Below, in pieces: positions 24,002-32,762 of a stretch of DNA of 41,528 nucleotides. A program made the translations under genes and the position numbers. Location of the stretch: contig CAUWFN010000016.1 of the NCBI GenBank assembly GCA_963558075.1, positions 1 to 41,528 of the forward strand. Reading direction: 5' to 3'. This DNA is from CALHKP01 sp963558075 (GTDB lineage: Bacteria; Bacillota; Clostridia; Peptostreptococcales; Anaerovoracaceae). The notes beneath the pieces were generated by a model. That model saw nothing but the letters and a program-made list of their open reading frames with translations. It was not told where the DNA came from and searched no databases. Position 1 is the stretch's first letter; each line of letters starts with the position of its first letter.

Positions 24002-24625
24002 TTACCAACATGGCGAACACCATGATGTCAGACAGTAAAAGCTTAGACATTTTGCACACATATCATCGTTATATCCATCAACATTGCTTCTTGATCTATA
24101 CATGCCGCCTGACATAGTCATCTGCTGGTAAATCTGTCTATACTCAGCATTGCCAGGGTCCATATCCATCGCCTGTCTAACATTCGAAAGAGCATCATCG
24201 TACATGCCTTCCTTATATGCAACTACACCGCTAAGGAAGTACCATTCGGCATCTCTGCCTCTTGCATTGATAAGCTCTCTGTGAGCGGCTGCATAATCTC
24301 CTCTCTGAATAGCAAGTCTTACATTGTAATATGCAGTTGACCCGCCATAAGTGCTACTGCCACTATTATATGTTCCTCTTCCGGAAGTCTGGCTAGAGCC
24401 TCCGGTGCTATAACTATATCCGTATGTACCGGATGAGCCCTGATTCTTAGTCAAAGCATCGTAAGCCTCGTTAACCTCCTGAAGCTTTTCCTCTGCAAGG
24501 TCTGCAAGAGGATTATTCTGATATTTGTCAGGGTGGTACTTCTTAACAAGAGCCTTATACGCGGCTTTGATCTCGTCCTGAGAAGCTCCCTGTCTTACTC
24601 CTAAAACCTCATATGGATTTTTCAT
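24002..24625 (-). CDS. J-domain protein with TPR-like part and cysteine-rich end
   Basis: A 207-residue protein. Residues 1-60 are a J-domain with the HPD tripeptide at 31-33 (KKYHPDKYQNN), which stimulates DnaK ATPase. Residues 62-97 are a Gly/Ser/Tyr-rich linker. Residues 98-168 form one or two TPR-like helix pairs (AIQRGDYAAAHRELINARG; YDDALSNVRQAMDMDPGN). The end carries five cysteines, C190-x2-C193-x4-C198-x4-C203-x2-C206, with Trp as last residue, possibly a metal site or a membrane-near anchor. It is not DnaJ itself: the zinc domain and client-binding domains are absent. It overlaps the DUF5685-like gene by 17 bp, so the two are coupled, and it closes the pot operon. Confidence 0.85.
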   Translation of the reverse strand: MKNPYEVLGVRQGASQDEIKAAYKALVKKYHPDKYQNNPLADLAEEKLQEVNEAYDALTKNQGSSGTYGYSYSTGGSSQTSGRGTYNSGSSTYGGSTAYYNVRLAIQRGDYAAAHRELINARGRDAEWYFLSGVVAYKEGMYDDALSNVRQAMDMDPGNAEYRQIYQQMTMSGGMYRSRSNVDGYNDDMCAKCLSFYCLTSWCSPCW

Positions 24626-25454
24626 TGCTGTTTTCTATTCCTTTCCCAAGTATCAAATCTGTTCGTTTTCTCATACCAATAAGCAGAATATTATCTATGA
24701 TTCCTTTGTTTTTTTTGAAGTCGAGCAAATCTACTGCATTGAGCGCCATAGCCATGTAATTGTACATTACAGGCTCAACAAAATCGCTGCCGCCCTTTCT
24801 GTAGATAAAAGGATTGTAGCATCCCTTCTCTCTGTCATCTTCAAGGTCATCAAGAGCATCCATGATATATATCCACTTTCCAAGATTACGGCCTAGTACC
24901 GAAAGAACGCGATTCACGCTCTCGTCCTCGAAATAGCCCGTAAATACTGCTTCAAGCGTAACACCAAAAGCATCCGATGTCAAATCAATACTTGGTGAAT
25001 TTTCTTTTTCCAGCAGAGAAAGCTCTCTAAGTCCTAGCTCGACAGCGCCACAAACCTCGGGGTACTGCTTTTCGAGCTTCTTGTATGTTCTTTTCAGGAG
25101 CATGCAGCCTGCGCTTCCCTTCAGAGAGTTTTCATCTATCTTGTCATCGAGAAATTTATGATATGCAAGAATTACCATCATATCTGCCGCATAATCTAAA
25201 GCGCTGCTTTCTCTTACAGTAGGATTCTTTTTTATTGGATGCACAATACAGTGCTCCTTTGATATTTTCTCATCACCCTCTTCAAGCGATGCGAGAACTA
25301 TCGCAAGAAATACAGCATCAAAGCTCAGCGCCATGCGTGGCACCTGGCCAAGACGCATTCCTATTGATTTGCAAAGACCGCAGTAATACCCTTGGTAAAC
25401 ATCAAGCTCTCTGACCTTCAGCTCACTTTGCTCCACAGTAACATATCCAAGCAT
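24609..25454 (-). CDS. DUF5685-like protein with two DDxxD motifs
   Basis: A 281-residue, mostly helical protein, which I place in DUF5685 by its start (YVTVEQSELKVRELDVYQGYYCGLCKSIG), with C25-x2-C28. No function is established. Two aspartate-rich motifs stand out: DDKID (101-105, in LAYHKFLDDKIDENSLKG) and DDLED (200-204, in IYIMDALDDLEDDREKG). Paired DDxxD motifs about 100 or more residues apart in an all-helical protein recall class I isoprenoid synthases, which bind Mg2+-diphosphate this way; this link is inference. The ATG shares one base with the potD stop (TAATG), and the 3' end overlaps the J-domain gene. It should thus be made together with the polyamine transporter. Confidence 0.78.
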   Translation of the reverse strand: MLGYVTVEQSELKVRELDVYQGYYCGLCKSIGMRLGQVPRMALSFDAVFLAIVLASLEEGDEKISKEHCIVHPIKKNPTVRESSALDYAADMMVILAYHKFLDDKIDENSLKGSAGCMLLKRTYKKLEKQYPEVCGAVELGLRELSLLEKENSPSIDLTSDAFGVTLEAVFTGYFEDESVNRVLSVLGRNLGKWIYIMDALDDLEDDREKGCYNPFIYRKGGSDFVEPVMYNYMAMALNAVDLLDFKKNKGIIDNILLIGMRKRTDLILGKGIENSNEKSI

Positions 25455-26515
25455 TATTCAGCCTTAAAATCCTTCCAGATTCTGCTGTACATGTCATCAG
25501 CTTCTGTGCCTAGACTCTTGAGAACCTCACAATTTGCAAGAACTTCCTCGCCTGGGAACAGATATCCCATCTTCTTTTTGTCTTCTTTTACTGCATCGAT
25601 TACACCGATATTTGGAATTGAATAAGTCAGATAATCGTAATTCTTCTTTGCATTTTCTTTTTCTAGCATGAAATCAATCCACTTCTCAGCATTTTCTTTG
25701 TTCTTTGCTGCCTTAGGAATAGCCCATAAATCCATGAATTCTTCGCTACCTTCAGATGGAACTACAAACTCTAACTTATCATTTTCTGCCTGGCTATAGA
25801 TTGCCTCGCCATTCCATACTACAGCAATATTTGCAGATTCGCTGATTGCAAGATCTCTTGCTGAGTCGTTAGCATACTTATAAACTAGAGGTTTCTGCTC
25901 CTTGAGGTATGCTGCAGCTTCCTTTAGCTCATCCTCATTTGTAGTGTTGATTGAATATCCCTTTGCCTTTAGGGCGATTGCAAGAGTATCTCTCATGCTG
26001 TCAGGCATAACAATCTGCTGTTCGTATTCCTTATTCCATAGGTCATTCCAAGATGTGATTGAATCCTTTTTTATTGCATCTGTATTGTACAAAATGCCCA
26101 GTGTTCCCCATACGTGAGGAACTGTATATTTGTTTTCTGGATCAAAAGCTTTCGCTATGTCTAGATATTTTGAATCGATATTTTCGATGTTTGGAACTTT
26201 TGTATAATCGATTTCTGCAAGAAGGTCTTCGCCTATCATCTTTTCGATCATGTAGTCTGATGCGCAGATTACATCGTAGTCAACAGAACCCTTCTGAATT
26301 ACCGGGTACATTTCTTCGTTTGTATCAAATGAATCAAGAACAACCTTGATTCCTGTTTCGTCTTCAAATTCTTTTACAAGCTCAGGATCAAGATAGTCAC
26401 CGAAACAGTATACTCTTACTTCACCGTTTTCCCCGCCGCCTCCGCAGGATGTAAGTCCGATGCAAAGACCAAGTGCCATTACGACAGAAAGTGTCAGTGC
26501 TATAAATTTTTTCAT
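25454..26515 (-). CDS. potD: PotD, spermidine/putrescine-binding lipoprotein
   Basis: A 353-residue extracellular binding protein. The signal peptide ends in lipobox LTSC with C24 as lipidated residue, followed by a Gly-rich spacer. Typical PotD/PotF motifs are VRVYCFGDYLDPELVKEFEDETGIKV, DYDVICASDYMIEKMIGEDLL and VPHVWGTLGILYNTD, plus WNDLWNKEYEQQIVMPDSMRDTLAIALKAKGYS. It catches polyamines for PotABC. The ATG shares one base with the potC stop and its stop shares one base with the next gene. Preference for spermidine or putrescine cannot be read safely. Confidence 0.94.
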   Translation of the reverse strand: MKKFIALTLSVVMALGLCIGLTSCGGGGENGEVRVYCFGDYLDPELVKEFEDETGIKVVLDSFDTNEEMYPVIQKGSVDYDVICASDYMIEKMIGEDLLAEIDYTKVPNIENIDSKYLDIAKAFDPENKYTVPHVWGTLGILYNTDAIKKDSITSWNDLWNKEYEQQIVMPDSMRDTLAIALKAKGYSINTTNEDELKEAAAYLKEQKPLVYKYANDSARDLAISESANIAVVWNGEAIYSQAENDKLEFVVPSEGSEEFMDLWAIPKAAKNKENAEKWIDFMLEKENAKKNYDYLTYSIPNIGVIDAVKEDKKKMGYLFPGEEVLANCEVLKSLGTEADDMYSRIWKDFKAE

Positions 26516-27288
26516 TACTTCTCTTCTCCTTTTGATGAAATTATATTAAATATAACCAGTACAACTAAAACAACTACAAATATTACAGTTGAAAGTGCAA
26601 ACAGCGTAGGTCTAATTCCAACCTTAACCTGTGAGTAAATCAGAGTTGAAATTGTGTTGATTCCAGCACCTCTTGTGAAATGCGTTACAACAAAATCGTC
26701 AACTGACATTGTAAAGGCAAGAAGAAAGCCTGAGACAATGCCCGGTCTTATATCCGGAAGAACTACCTTTCTGAAAGCATAAAAAGGTGTTGCTCCAAGG
26801 TCAAGAGCCGCCTCGTATGTATTTGCTGTCAGCTGCTTGAATTTCGGCATAACCGATAAAATAACGTAAGGAATACAGAATGTAACGTGAGCGAGAAGAA
26901 CAGTTCCCCAGCTCAGCGATATTCCAAATACAAGGAATGTCAGCATAAGTGAAATACCGATAACTATATCAGCATTCAGAAGAGGGATATTGTTAAGTCC
27001 CATAATAACGTTTTCTGTCTTCTTTTTCATGCTTGCGATTCCTATGCAGCCTAAAGTTCCTATAATAGTAGAAATCACTGCCGCTGCAAGTGCAATTGTA
27101 AATGTATTCCAGATGGCCTCAAGCATAATAGAGTTAGAGAACATCTCCTCATACCATCTTGTGGAAAATCCTGTCCATATTGCCATTGAACGGCTTTCGT
27201 TAAATGAAAGCACCATCAAAGTTCCTATAGGCAGATACAGGAATATAAGTATCAGTACTAAATAGAGAGTTTTGAATACTTTGCTCAT
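26515..27288 (-). CDS. potC: PotC, polyamine ABC transporter permease
   Basis: A 257-residue permease with six helices. The EAA loop, contact with the ATPase, reads EAALDLGATPFYAFRKVVLPDIRPGI. PotC features FNESRSMAIWTGFSTRWYEEMF after the first helix and SMDDFVVTHFT-like MSVDDFVVTHFTRGAG near the end are present. It starts in a 4-bp overlap with potB (ATGA) and ends sharing one base with potD. Confidence 0.94.
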   Translation of the reverse strand: MSKVFKTLYLVLILIFLYLPIGTLMVLSFNESRSMAIWTGFSTRWYEEMFSNSIMLEAIWNTFTIALAAAVISTIIGTLGCIGIASMKKKTENVIMGLNNIPLLNADIVIGISLMLTFLVFGISLSWGTVLLAHVTFCIPYVILSVMPKFKQLTANTYEAALDLGATPFYAFRKVVLPDIRPGIVSGFLLAFTMSVDDFVVTHFTRGAGINTISTLIYSQVKVGIRPTLFALSTVIFVVVLVVLVIFNIISSKGEEK

Positions 27289-28097
27289 ATCAGATTGCCC
27301 TCCCCATTCTTGTCAAGTTTCGACAGCATCGCCATGCTGAATATGATGAATATCATCATTATTAGGGAAAGACCTGCACCCAGGTTCCAGTTTCCCGCTG
27401 TAGTAAATTCCTGCTCGATGATATTACCGATAAGATGTATCTTTCCTCCGCCGAGCATGTTTGAGATTGCAAATGTTGTAAGAGAAGGAACGAACACCAT
27501 CGTAACTCCGCTTGCAATTCCAGGAACGCTCAGAGGCAAGATAATGCTTTTTATTACCTTTGCCTTTGTAGCTCCAAGGTCATATGCAGCCTCGATTACA
27601 TTTTCATCTATCTTTGTTATCATGTTATAAATAGGCATAACCATGAACGGTAAAAAGTCATAAACCATCCCCAAAACGATTGCCGCCGGCGTATTTATAA
27701 TCTGTGCAGACGGAAGTCCTATCAAAGAGAGCAGGTTATTGATAAATCCTCCTCTTTCGAGAAGAACTTGCCATGCCATAGTTCTAAGCAAGAAGTTCAT
27801 CCACATAGGAAGTATGAACAAAAATATCATAAAACCCTTCTGGCCTAGCTTGCTTCCTCTAAGTATAAGGGCAAGAGGAAATGCCAGTATAAAGCATATC
27901 AAAGTACTTATAAGGGCAAGGGCAAGAGCAAGCCAAAGCGCTTTTGCATGATCTGCGCCAAACACAGCTATTATATTTTCAAAAGTAAATGCACCGCTTC
28001 TATCTGTAAACCCATAGTAGGCGATAACACCAAGAGGTATTAGTGTTCCGCATGCAATCCACAGTAAGAACGGGCTTGCGAGTAATTTTCTAGACAT
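27285..28097 (-). CDS. potB: PotB, polyamine ABC transporter permease
   Basis: A 270-residue permease with six helices. The EAA loop reads EAAYDLGATKAKVIKSIILPLSVPGI, and WMNFLLRTMAWQVLLERGGFIN is typical of PotB. The ATG at 28097 overlaps the end of potA by 8 bp; the longer frame would lie within potA. It pairs with PotC in the membrane. Confidence 0.92.
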   Translation of the reverse strand: MSRKLLASPFLLWIACGTLIPLGVIAYYGFTDRSGAFTFENIIAVFGADHAKALWLALALALISTLICFILAFPLALILRGSKLGQKGFMIFLFILPMWMNFLLRTMAWQVLLERGGFINNLLSLIGLPSAQIINTPAAIVLGMVYDFLPFMVMPIYNMITKIDENVIEAAYDLGATKAKVIKSIILPLSVPGIASGVTMVFVPSLTTFAISNMLGGGKIHLIGNIIEQEFTTAGNWNLGAGLSLIMMIFIIFSMAMLSKLDKNGEGNLI

Positions 28098-29160
28098 CGA
28101 TTTCCATTGCCTCCTCTTCTTTGCTCTGAGGCTTATGCATAATCTGGATGTTCTCAGGTGTAACCCCAATACTTACTTTAGTTCCTACAGGATAGCTTGT
28201 TGTATTCTGAGCAAGCCATGTATATCCGCCTGCTTCGATCTCCATCTCGTAGTGAACACCGATAAATACATTGTGAGTAACTACACCATCCAAAATTCCC
28301 TCGCCAGGTTTTCTGATTATGATGTCTTCTGGTCTTATTACAACGTCAACAGGCTTGTTTACGCCAAATCCCTCGTCTATACATGTAAACGGAGTATCAC
28401 AGATTTTAACAAGTCTATCCTGAAGCATCACTCCATCTATGATATTACTGTCTCCTATAAAGTCTGCAACAAAGGCGTTCTCCGGCTCGTTGTATATCTG
28501 CTCAGGTGTTCCCATCTGCTGGATATATCCGCCGTTCATTACAACAACCTTGTCACTCATAGTAAGAGCTTCCTCCTGGTCATGAGTTACATATATAAAT
28601 GTGATTCCAAGCTCGTTCTTGAGTCTGATAAGCTCGTATTCCATATCCTGACGAAGCTTAAGGTCAAGAGCACCTAGAGGCTCGTCAAGCAAAAGAACCT
28701 TAGGCTCGTTTACGATAGCTCGTGCAATTGCGATTCTCTGCTGCTGTCCCCCAGAAAGTGACTCTACCTTTCTGTTTTCGTAGCCCTCTAAATTTACAAG
28801 CTTGAGAGCATATTTTATCTTATCTTTTATATATGCATCGGATTTCCCGCTAATTTCAAGTCCGAATGCAATATTTTTTCCTACATTCATATGAGGGAAA
28901 AGTGAGTATTTCTGGAATACTGTGTTGATATGTCTCTTGTTTGGAGGCACGTTTGTTATATCTTTTCCTTCAAAAAGCACGCTTCCTGTATCAGGTGTCT
29001 CAAAACCGCCTACGATTCTCAGCGTAGTTGTTTTGCCGCAACCTGAAGGTCCAAGCAGTGTGATAAATTCATTTTCGTGAACTGTTAAATTAAAATCGTC
29101 TAATACCGTTGTCTCTCCAAAAGACTTTGTGATGTTTCTTAGTTCAATTAATGATGACAT
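28090..29160 (-). CDS. potA: PotA, polyamine ABC transporter ATPase
   Basis: A 356-residue ATPase. Walker A GPSGCGKTT (37-45), Q-loop VFQKYSLFPHM (from 81), signature LSGGQQQR (135-142), Walker B VLLLDEP (155-161) with the catalytic Glu, and the switch His in YVTHDQEEAL. The C-terminal 120 residues form the TOBE-type regulatory domain (PEDIIIRKPG; ISIGVTPENIQI-like). First transport gene of potABCD, 12 bp after the XRE-cupin regulator. Confidence 0.95.
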   Translation of the reverse strand: MSSLIELRNITKSFGETTVLDDFNLTVHENEFITLLGPSGCGKTTTLRIVGGFETPDTGSVLFEGKDITNVPPNKRHINTVFQKYSLFPHMNVGKNIAFGLEISGKSDAYIKDKIKYALKLVNLEGYENRKVESLSGGQQQRIAIARAIVNEPKVLLLDEPLGALDLKLRQDMEYELIRLKNELGITFIYVTHDQEEALTMSDKVVVMNGGYIQQMGTPEQIYNEPENAFVADFIGDSNIIDGVMLQDRLVKICDTPFTCIDEGFGVNKPVDVVIRPEDIIIRKPGEGILDGVVTHNVFIGVHYEMEIEAGGYTWLAQNTTSYPVGTKVSIGVTPENIQIMHKPQSKEEEAMEIDV

Positions 29161-29172
29161 TTCCTAACCTTT

Positions 29173-29712
29173 CTAAAAACTTGGAGGTGTACTTACCCAG
29201 ATGAGCTTTGCTCCCTCTGCACTTGAAATGTAGTGAGTTTTCTCTGGCGTATAATAAAATGATTCTCCTTCTTTTGCTATAAACTTGTTTTTTCCAATAT
29301 GAATAGTTATCTCTCCGCTGAGAACAAAACCGAACTCCTCGCCTTCGTGAGGTGTATCCGGATAAGTCTTTCCGCCCTTTTCAAGGGTGAGTCTTATAGG
29401 CTCCATGGCGTTTTTCTGCGCATTTGGTATAATCCATTCGATTTTGTTTTTCATCTCACTGTCCACTTTCTCGAAGTAGTCGTCCTCAGAAAAGACAACC
29501 TGCTCCTCAACAGATTCTGAGAAAAACTCTGCTACAGTTACGCCAAGGCTCTGCAGGATGTCCTCTAGCGTTGAAATCGACGGTGAAGTCAGATTTCGCT
29601 CAAGCTGTGAAATGAAGCCCTTAGACAGCTCTGTTCTATCTGCTAGCTCCTCCTGAGTAAGCCCGTTAACTATTCTCAAATCTCTTATTTTTCTTCCTAT
29701 ATCTATTCCCAT
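29173..29712 (-). CDS. XRE-family regulator with cupin domain (PuuR-like)
   Basis: A 179-residue regulator. Residues 5-62 form an XRE helix-turn-helix (KIRDLRIVNGLTQEELADRTE; SKGFISQLERNLTSPSISTL). Residues about 105-175 form a cupin barrel (GGKTYPDTPHEGEEFGFVLSGEITIHIG; GESFYYTPEKTHYI). This architecture is common in regulators next to polyamine genes (PuuR type), in which the cupin binds the small ligand. The ATG at 29712 has an AAAGGTAC site; a TTG eight codons upstream lacks one. It is first gene of the operon with potABCD and probably controls its own promoter through a palindrome at 29750-29762. Confidence 0.92.
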   Translation of the reverse strand: MGIDIGRKIRDLRIVNGLTQEELADRTELSKGFISQLERNLTSPSISTLEDILQSLGVTVAEFFSESVEEQVVFSEDDYFEKVDSEMKNKIEWIIPNAQKNAMEPIRLTLEKGGKTYPDTPHEGEEFGFVLSGEITIHIGKNKFIAKEGESFYYTPEKTHYISSAEGAKLIWVSTPPSF

Positions 29713-29749
29713 AATAGTACCTTTGTTTTTATCCAATCATAAAATAAGT

Positions 29750-29762
29750 AAACTGTCAGTTT
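29750..29762. promoter_or_regulatory. Candidate operator of the XRE-cupin regulator
   Basis: AAACTGTCAGTTT, a perfect 6-1-6 palindrome, lies between the -10 box and the ribosome site of the pot operon, where a bound repressor would block transcription. A related AGTAAAC block occurs on both sides. Confidence 0.55.
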
Positions 29763-29785
29763 AGTATTAGTAAACCCATTTAAGA

Positions 29786-29813
29786 ATTATATCTTATTAT
29801 ATTGAAATGTCAA
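29786..29813 (-). promoter_or_regulatory. Promoter of the XRE-cupin/potABCD operon
   Basis: On the minus strand, TTGACA (29808-29813), 16-bp spacer, TATAAT (29786-29791). Both boxes are perfect consensus. Confidence 0.87.
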
Positions 29814-29824
29814 TACAATATAAT

Positions 29825-29857
29825 AAAAGAGCCGAAAAATAATTTTCCAGCCCTTTT
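29825..29857 (-). terminator. Terminator of bceAB
   Basis: On the minus strand AAAAGGGCTG pairs with CGGCTCTTTT (two G-U pairs), then TATTATATT. It lies 18 bp after the bceB stop. Confidence 0.75.
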
Positions 29858-29874
29858 ACACATTTTAATTTCTT

Positions 29875-31926
29875 CTATTTTTCTACTATTTTGTAGTATT
29901 CTTTTGCTGTAACCATATAAACTTGCGCATATATGATAGAGAATATAACAAAGGTTATAAGCGCGCATATAATGTATAAATTTGTATTTGTAAGACCAAA
30001 GAGTCTCATGAGCCTTACAATCATAGGAAATCCCATGCTCATGTGAATTCCTGCGGTAATCAGAGGAAGGAAGAAGACCATAAGCACCTGTGTTTTGATG
30101 CTCTTCTTCACCTCAGCTTTGCTCATTCCGACCTTTTGCATCATCACAAACTTGTCTCTGTCATAGTACCCTTCAGAAATCTGTTTGTAGTAGATAATCA
30201 TTACTGTCGCCATGATAAACACGATTCCAAGGAAAACACCTAAAAACAGGAAGCTTCCCACAAGATTTTTAATTGATGCAGAAAAAGCAGCCTTTGAAAT
30301 ACCATACCAGGTAAAGCCATCTATCATATCGCTGTAATACTGATTTCTAACATTAGCCATGAACTGCTCCTGTGCACCAGGTGTACTTAGGTTTGTAAGA
30401 TCAACAGTTACATTTAACGTAGGAAATATTAATCCCTCCGAAGGCTCATCTGGTATTAGATTTTTTCTTACCATCACAACAACGTTATCAAACTCATCAT
30501 CACGCACTACGAGCATAAGCATACCCTTGATATTTTCTGTAACTATTGCCCTAGATCCTTCTATCTTTACTTCACTATCCTTCTTCACATCAAAAGTCAT
30601 GTCACCAAGATTAACAGATTTATCAAAGCCCTCTAGCATATCGGTTCCGACAATTGCCTCGCCTATCTTCAGCGTTTCAGATTTATCAAAGTAATCGTTA
30701 TAGCTTGATAGAGGCATTACAGAAACATATACAGCATCCTTCGGTTCCATAGAAACATAATCTGACTTAGGATATATCTTTCCGTCTTCTTCTGTTCCAT
30801 ATAGCATAAGCTGCTCAGTCATATCGAGCACCTCAGCCTTTGCTCCTAGCTTTTCTGCTTCTTCTTCTACAGTTTTTCTAAATCTATCATGATCTACTCT
30901 CTCTACTACCTCCTGATTTTCAGAAGTTACAAGGCTTGTTTCCATCATAACATCGCACCTTTTGTTAGGAAACTGTAGCTTTATTGCATCTTCAACCCCC
31001 ACATACATAGAAACTGTAGCAGATATCATAACAAGCACCATAGTAGACAAAATACAAATACTTGCAAGACCTACAGCATTTTGCTTCATTCTGTATATCA
31101 TACCGGATACTGCAGTAAAATTATTTGACTTATAATAAAAGGTTTTGTTGTTTCTGAGGCGCTTAAGAATCCATATGCTTCCTGCAGTAAACAAAAGATA
31201 GGTTCCTATAATTACAAGAACTACCGCAACAAAGAAAAGTAACAGCGCACTGATCGGATCTTTTGTTGATACTGCGATGTAATAGCCTGTGCCGATACAG
31301 ATAAATCCAAGTGCTGCGGCTAGCGCCTTTGTTTTTGGCTCTCTTTCTGCCTCATTTCCGCCGCGAAGAAGTTCTATTGGGCTTCCTAGTCTAACTCCGA
31401 TTAAGCTTATAATAGCAATAAGAAGATATATGCTAGAAAATACGACAAAAGTTATAAGAAGAGCACTGCCGGAAATTTCAAAATTAAGCACAACGGGCAT
31501 GTCTACAAGCTTTAGAGCTACCATATAAACAAACCTGCTAAAAATTATTCCAAGAATAAGGCCTGATGTAATTATCACAAGGCTCAAGATAAAATGCTCA
31601 ATTACGATAACTCTTCCAACATGCTTCTTTTCCATTCCCAGAACATTGTAAAGGCCAAACTCCTTTTTTCTTCTTTTGATTAGAAAGCTGTTAGTATATA
31701 TCAAAAATATGCATGCAAAAATTCCAATCACTGTACTTCCTAGAACCATTATCGTTTTTATATTTTCTGATCCTGGCATATCCTGCATACCTTTGTTTAA
31801 AGTCATAAACAAAGAAATGTAAAACATCATTACAGTACCGATGCCTGCGCACATGTACGGAATGTTAAATTTGCTGTTTTTTCTCAGATTGCTAATAGCC
31901 ATTTTGAAAAAGAATCTGCTAGTCAT
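29875..31926 (-). CDS. BceB-type ABC transporter permease (FtsX family)
   Basis: A 683-residue permease. Layout is that of BceB: one N-terminal helix, three helices with an FtsX domain (FLIYTNSFLIKRRKKEFGLYNVLGM), further helices, a large extracellular domain (about 310-560), then three helices with a second FtsX-like part (DRDKFVMMQKVGMSKAEVKKSIK). Such transporters sense and remove peptide antibiotics such as bacitracin, working with a BceS kinase. It overlaps the ATPase gene by 8 bp. The drug recognised lies in the extracellular domain and cannot be predicted here. Confidence 0.92.
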   Translation of the reverse strand: MTSRFFFKMAISNLRKNSKFNIPYMCAGIGTVMMFYISLFMTLNKGMQDMPGSENIKTIMVLGSTVIGIFACIFLIYTNSFLIKRRKKEFGLYNVLGMEKKHVGRVIVIEHFILSLVIITSGLILGIIFSRFVYMVALKLVDMPVVLNFEISGSALLITFVVFSSIYLLIAIISLIGVRLGSPIELLRGGNEAEREPKTKALAAALGFICIGTGYYIAVSTKDPISALLLFFVAVVLVIIGTYLLFTAGSIWILKRLRNNKTFYYKSNNFTAVSGMIYRMKQNAVGLASICILSTMVLVMISATVSMYVGVEDAIKLQFPNKRCDVMMETSLVTSENQEVVERVDHDRFRKTVEEEAEKLGAKAEVLDMTEQLMLYGTEEDGKIYPKSDYVSMEPKDAVYVSVMPLSSYNDYFDKSETLKIGEAIVGTDMLEGFDKSVNLGDMTFDVKKDSEVKIEGSRAIVTENIKGMLMLVVRDDEFDNVVVMVRKNLIPDEPSEGLIFPTLNVTVDLTNLSTPGAQEQFMANVRNQYYSDMIDGFTWYGISKAAFSASIKNLVGSFLFLGVFLGIVFIMATVMIIYYKQISEGYYDRDKFVMMQKVGMSKAEVKKSIKTQVLMVFFLPLITAGIHMSMGFPMIVRLMRLFGLTNTNLYIICALITFVIFSIIYAQVYMVTAKEYYKIVEK

Positions 31927-32686
31927 TCAAACCACCACCTGTTGATAAAAGTGTGAGTGTATCTGAAATCTTGGCATACATCTCGTCATTAGTCATATTT
32001 GCCTTGTAAATCTGGTGAAATACTTCTCCGTCTTTGATAAACAAAACGCGTTTTGCGTGACAGGCAGCTCTTGTGCTGTGAGTAACCATCAAAATCGTCT
32101 GGCCGCTTTCGTTGATTTCATCAAAGAGCTTTAGAAGGCCTGACGCTGCGTTTGAGTCAAGTGCTCCTGTGGGTTCATCGGCCAAAATTATGTCAGGTCT
32201 GTTCATAAGAGCTCTTGCGACTGCTGCTCTTTGCTTCTGCCCTCCTGAAACCTCATAAGGATATTTACTTAGGATTTCTGTAATTCCAAGTCTTGCGGCA
32301 ATAGGCTCAATTCTTTCTTCCATCTCCACTGGAGTCTTTCCAGCAAGAACCATAGGAAGGAATATATTGTCTTTGATGCTAAATGTATCAAGCAGGTTAA
32401 AATCCTGAAACACAAATCCAAGATTATCTCGCCTAAAGGATGCAATTTCCTTTTCGCTTATGCCTGTAACTACACGTCCACGGAGAAGAACCTCTCCTGC
32501 TGTAGGTCGATCAAGTGCTGCAAGAATATTGAGAAGTGTAGTCTTGCCCGAGCCAGACTCACCCATTATTGCCACATACTCGCCCTCTTCGACAGAAAAG
32601 CTCACATTACTAAGTGCCTTAACCTGGGCACTTCCAAATCTCGATGAATATATTTTCTTTATATTTTTGACTTCTAAAATAGCCAT
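31919..32686 (-). CDS. BceA-type ABC transporter ATPase
   Basis: A 255-residue ATPase of the MacB/BceA group. Walker A GESGSGKTT (42-50), Q-loop VFQDFNLLDTFS (92-103), signature VSGGQKQR (146-153), Walker B IILADEPTGALDS (166-178) and switch His in MVTHSTRAA. It powers the permease that follows with an 8-bp overlap. The start has an AAGGGGG site at a rather long spacing. Confidence 0.94.
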   Translation of the reverse strand: MAILEVKNIKKIYSSRFGSAQVKALSNVSFSVEEGEYVAIMGESGSGKTTLLNILAALDRPTAGEVLLRGRVVTGISEKEIASFRRDNLGFVFQDFNLLDTFSIKDNIFLPMVLAGKTPVEMEERIEPIAARLGITEILSKYPYEVSGGQKQRAAVARALMNRPDIILADEPTGALDSNAASGLLKLFDEINESGQTILMVTHSTRAACHAKRVLFIKDGEVFHQIYKANMTNDEMYAKISDTLTLLSTGGGLND

Positions 32687-32762
32687 ATATATGTAACCCC
32701 CTTACTCGCTTATATTATTAAGGTGCAAAGATGTATCTTGACCGCCACTATTTGGACGGCTT

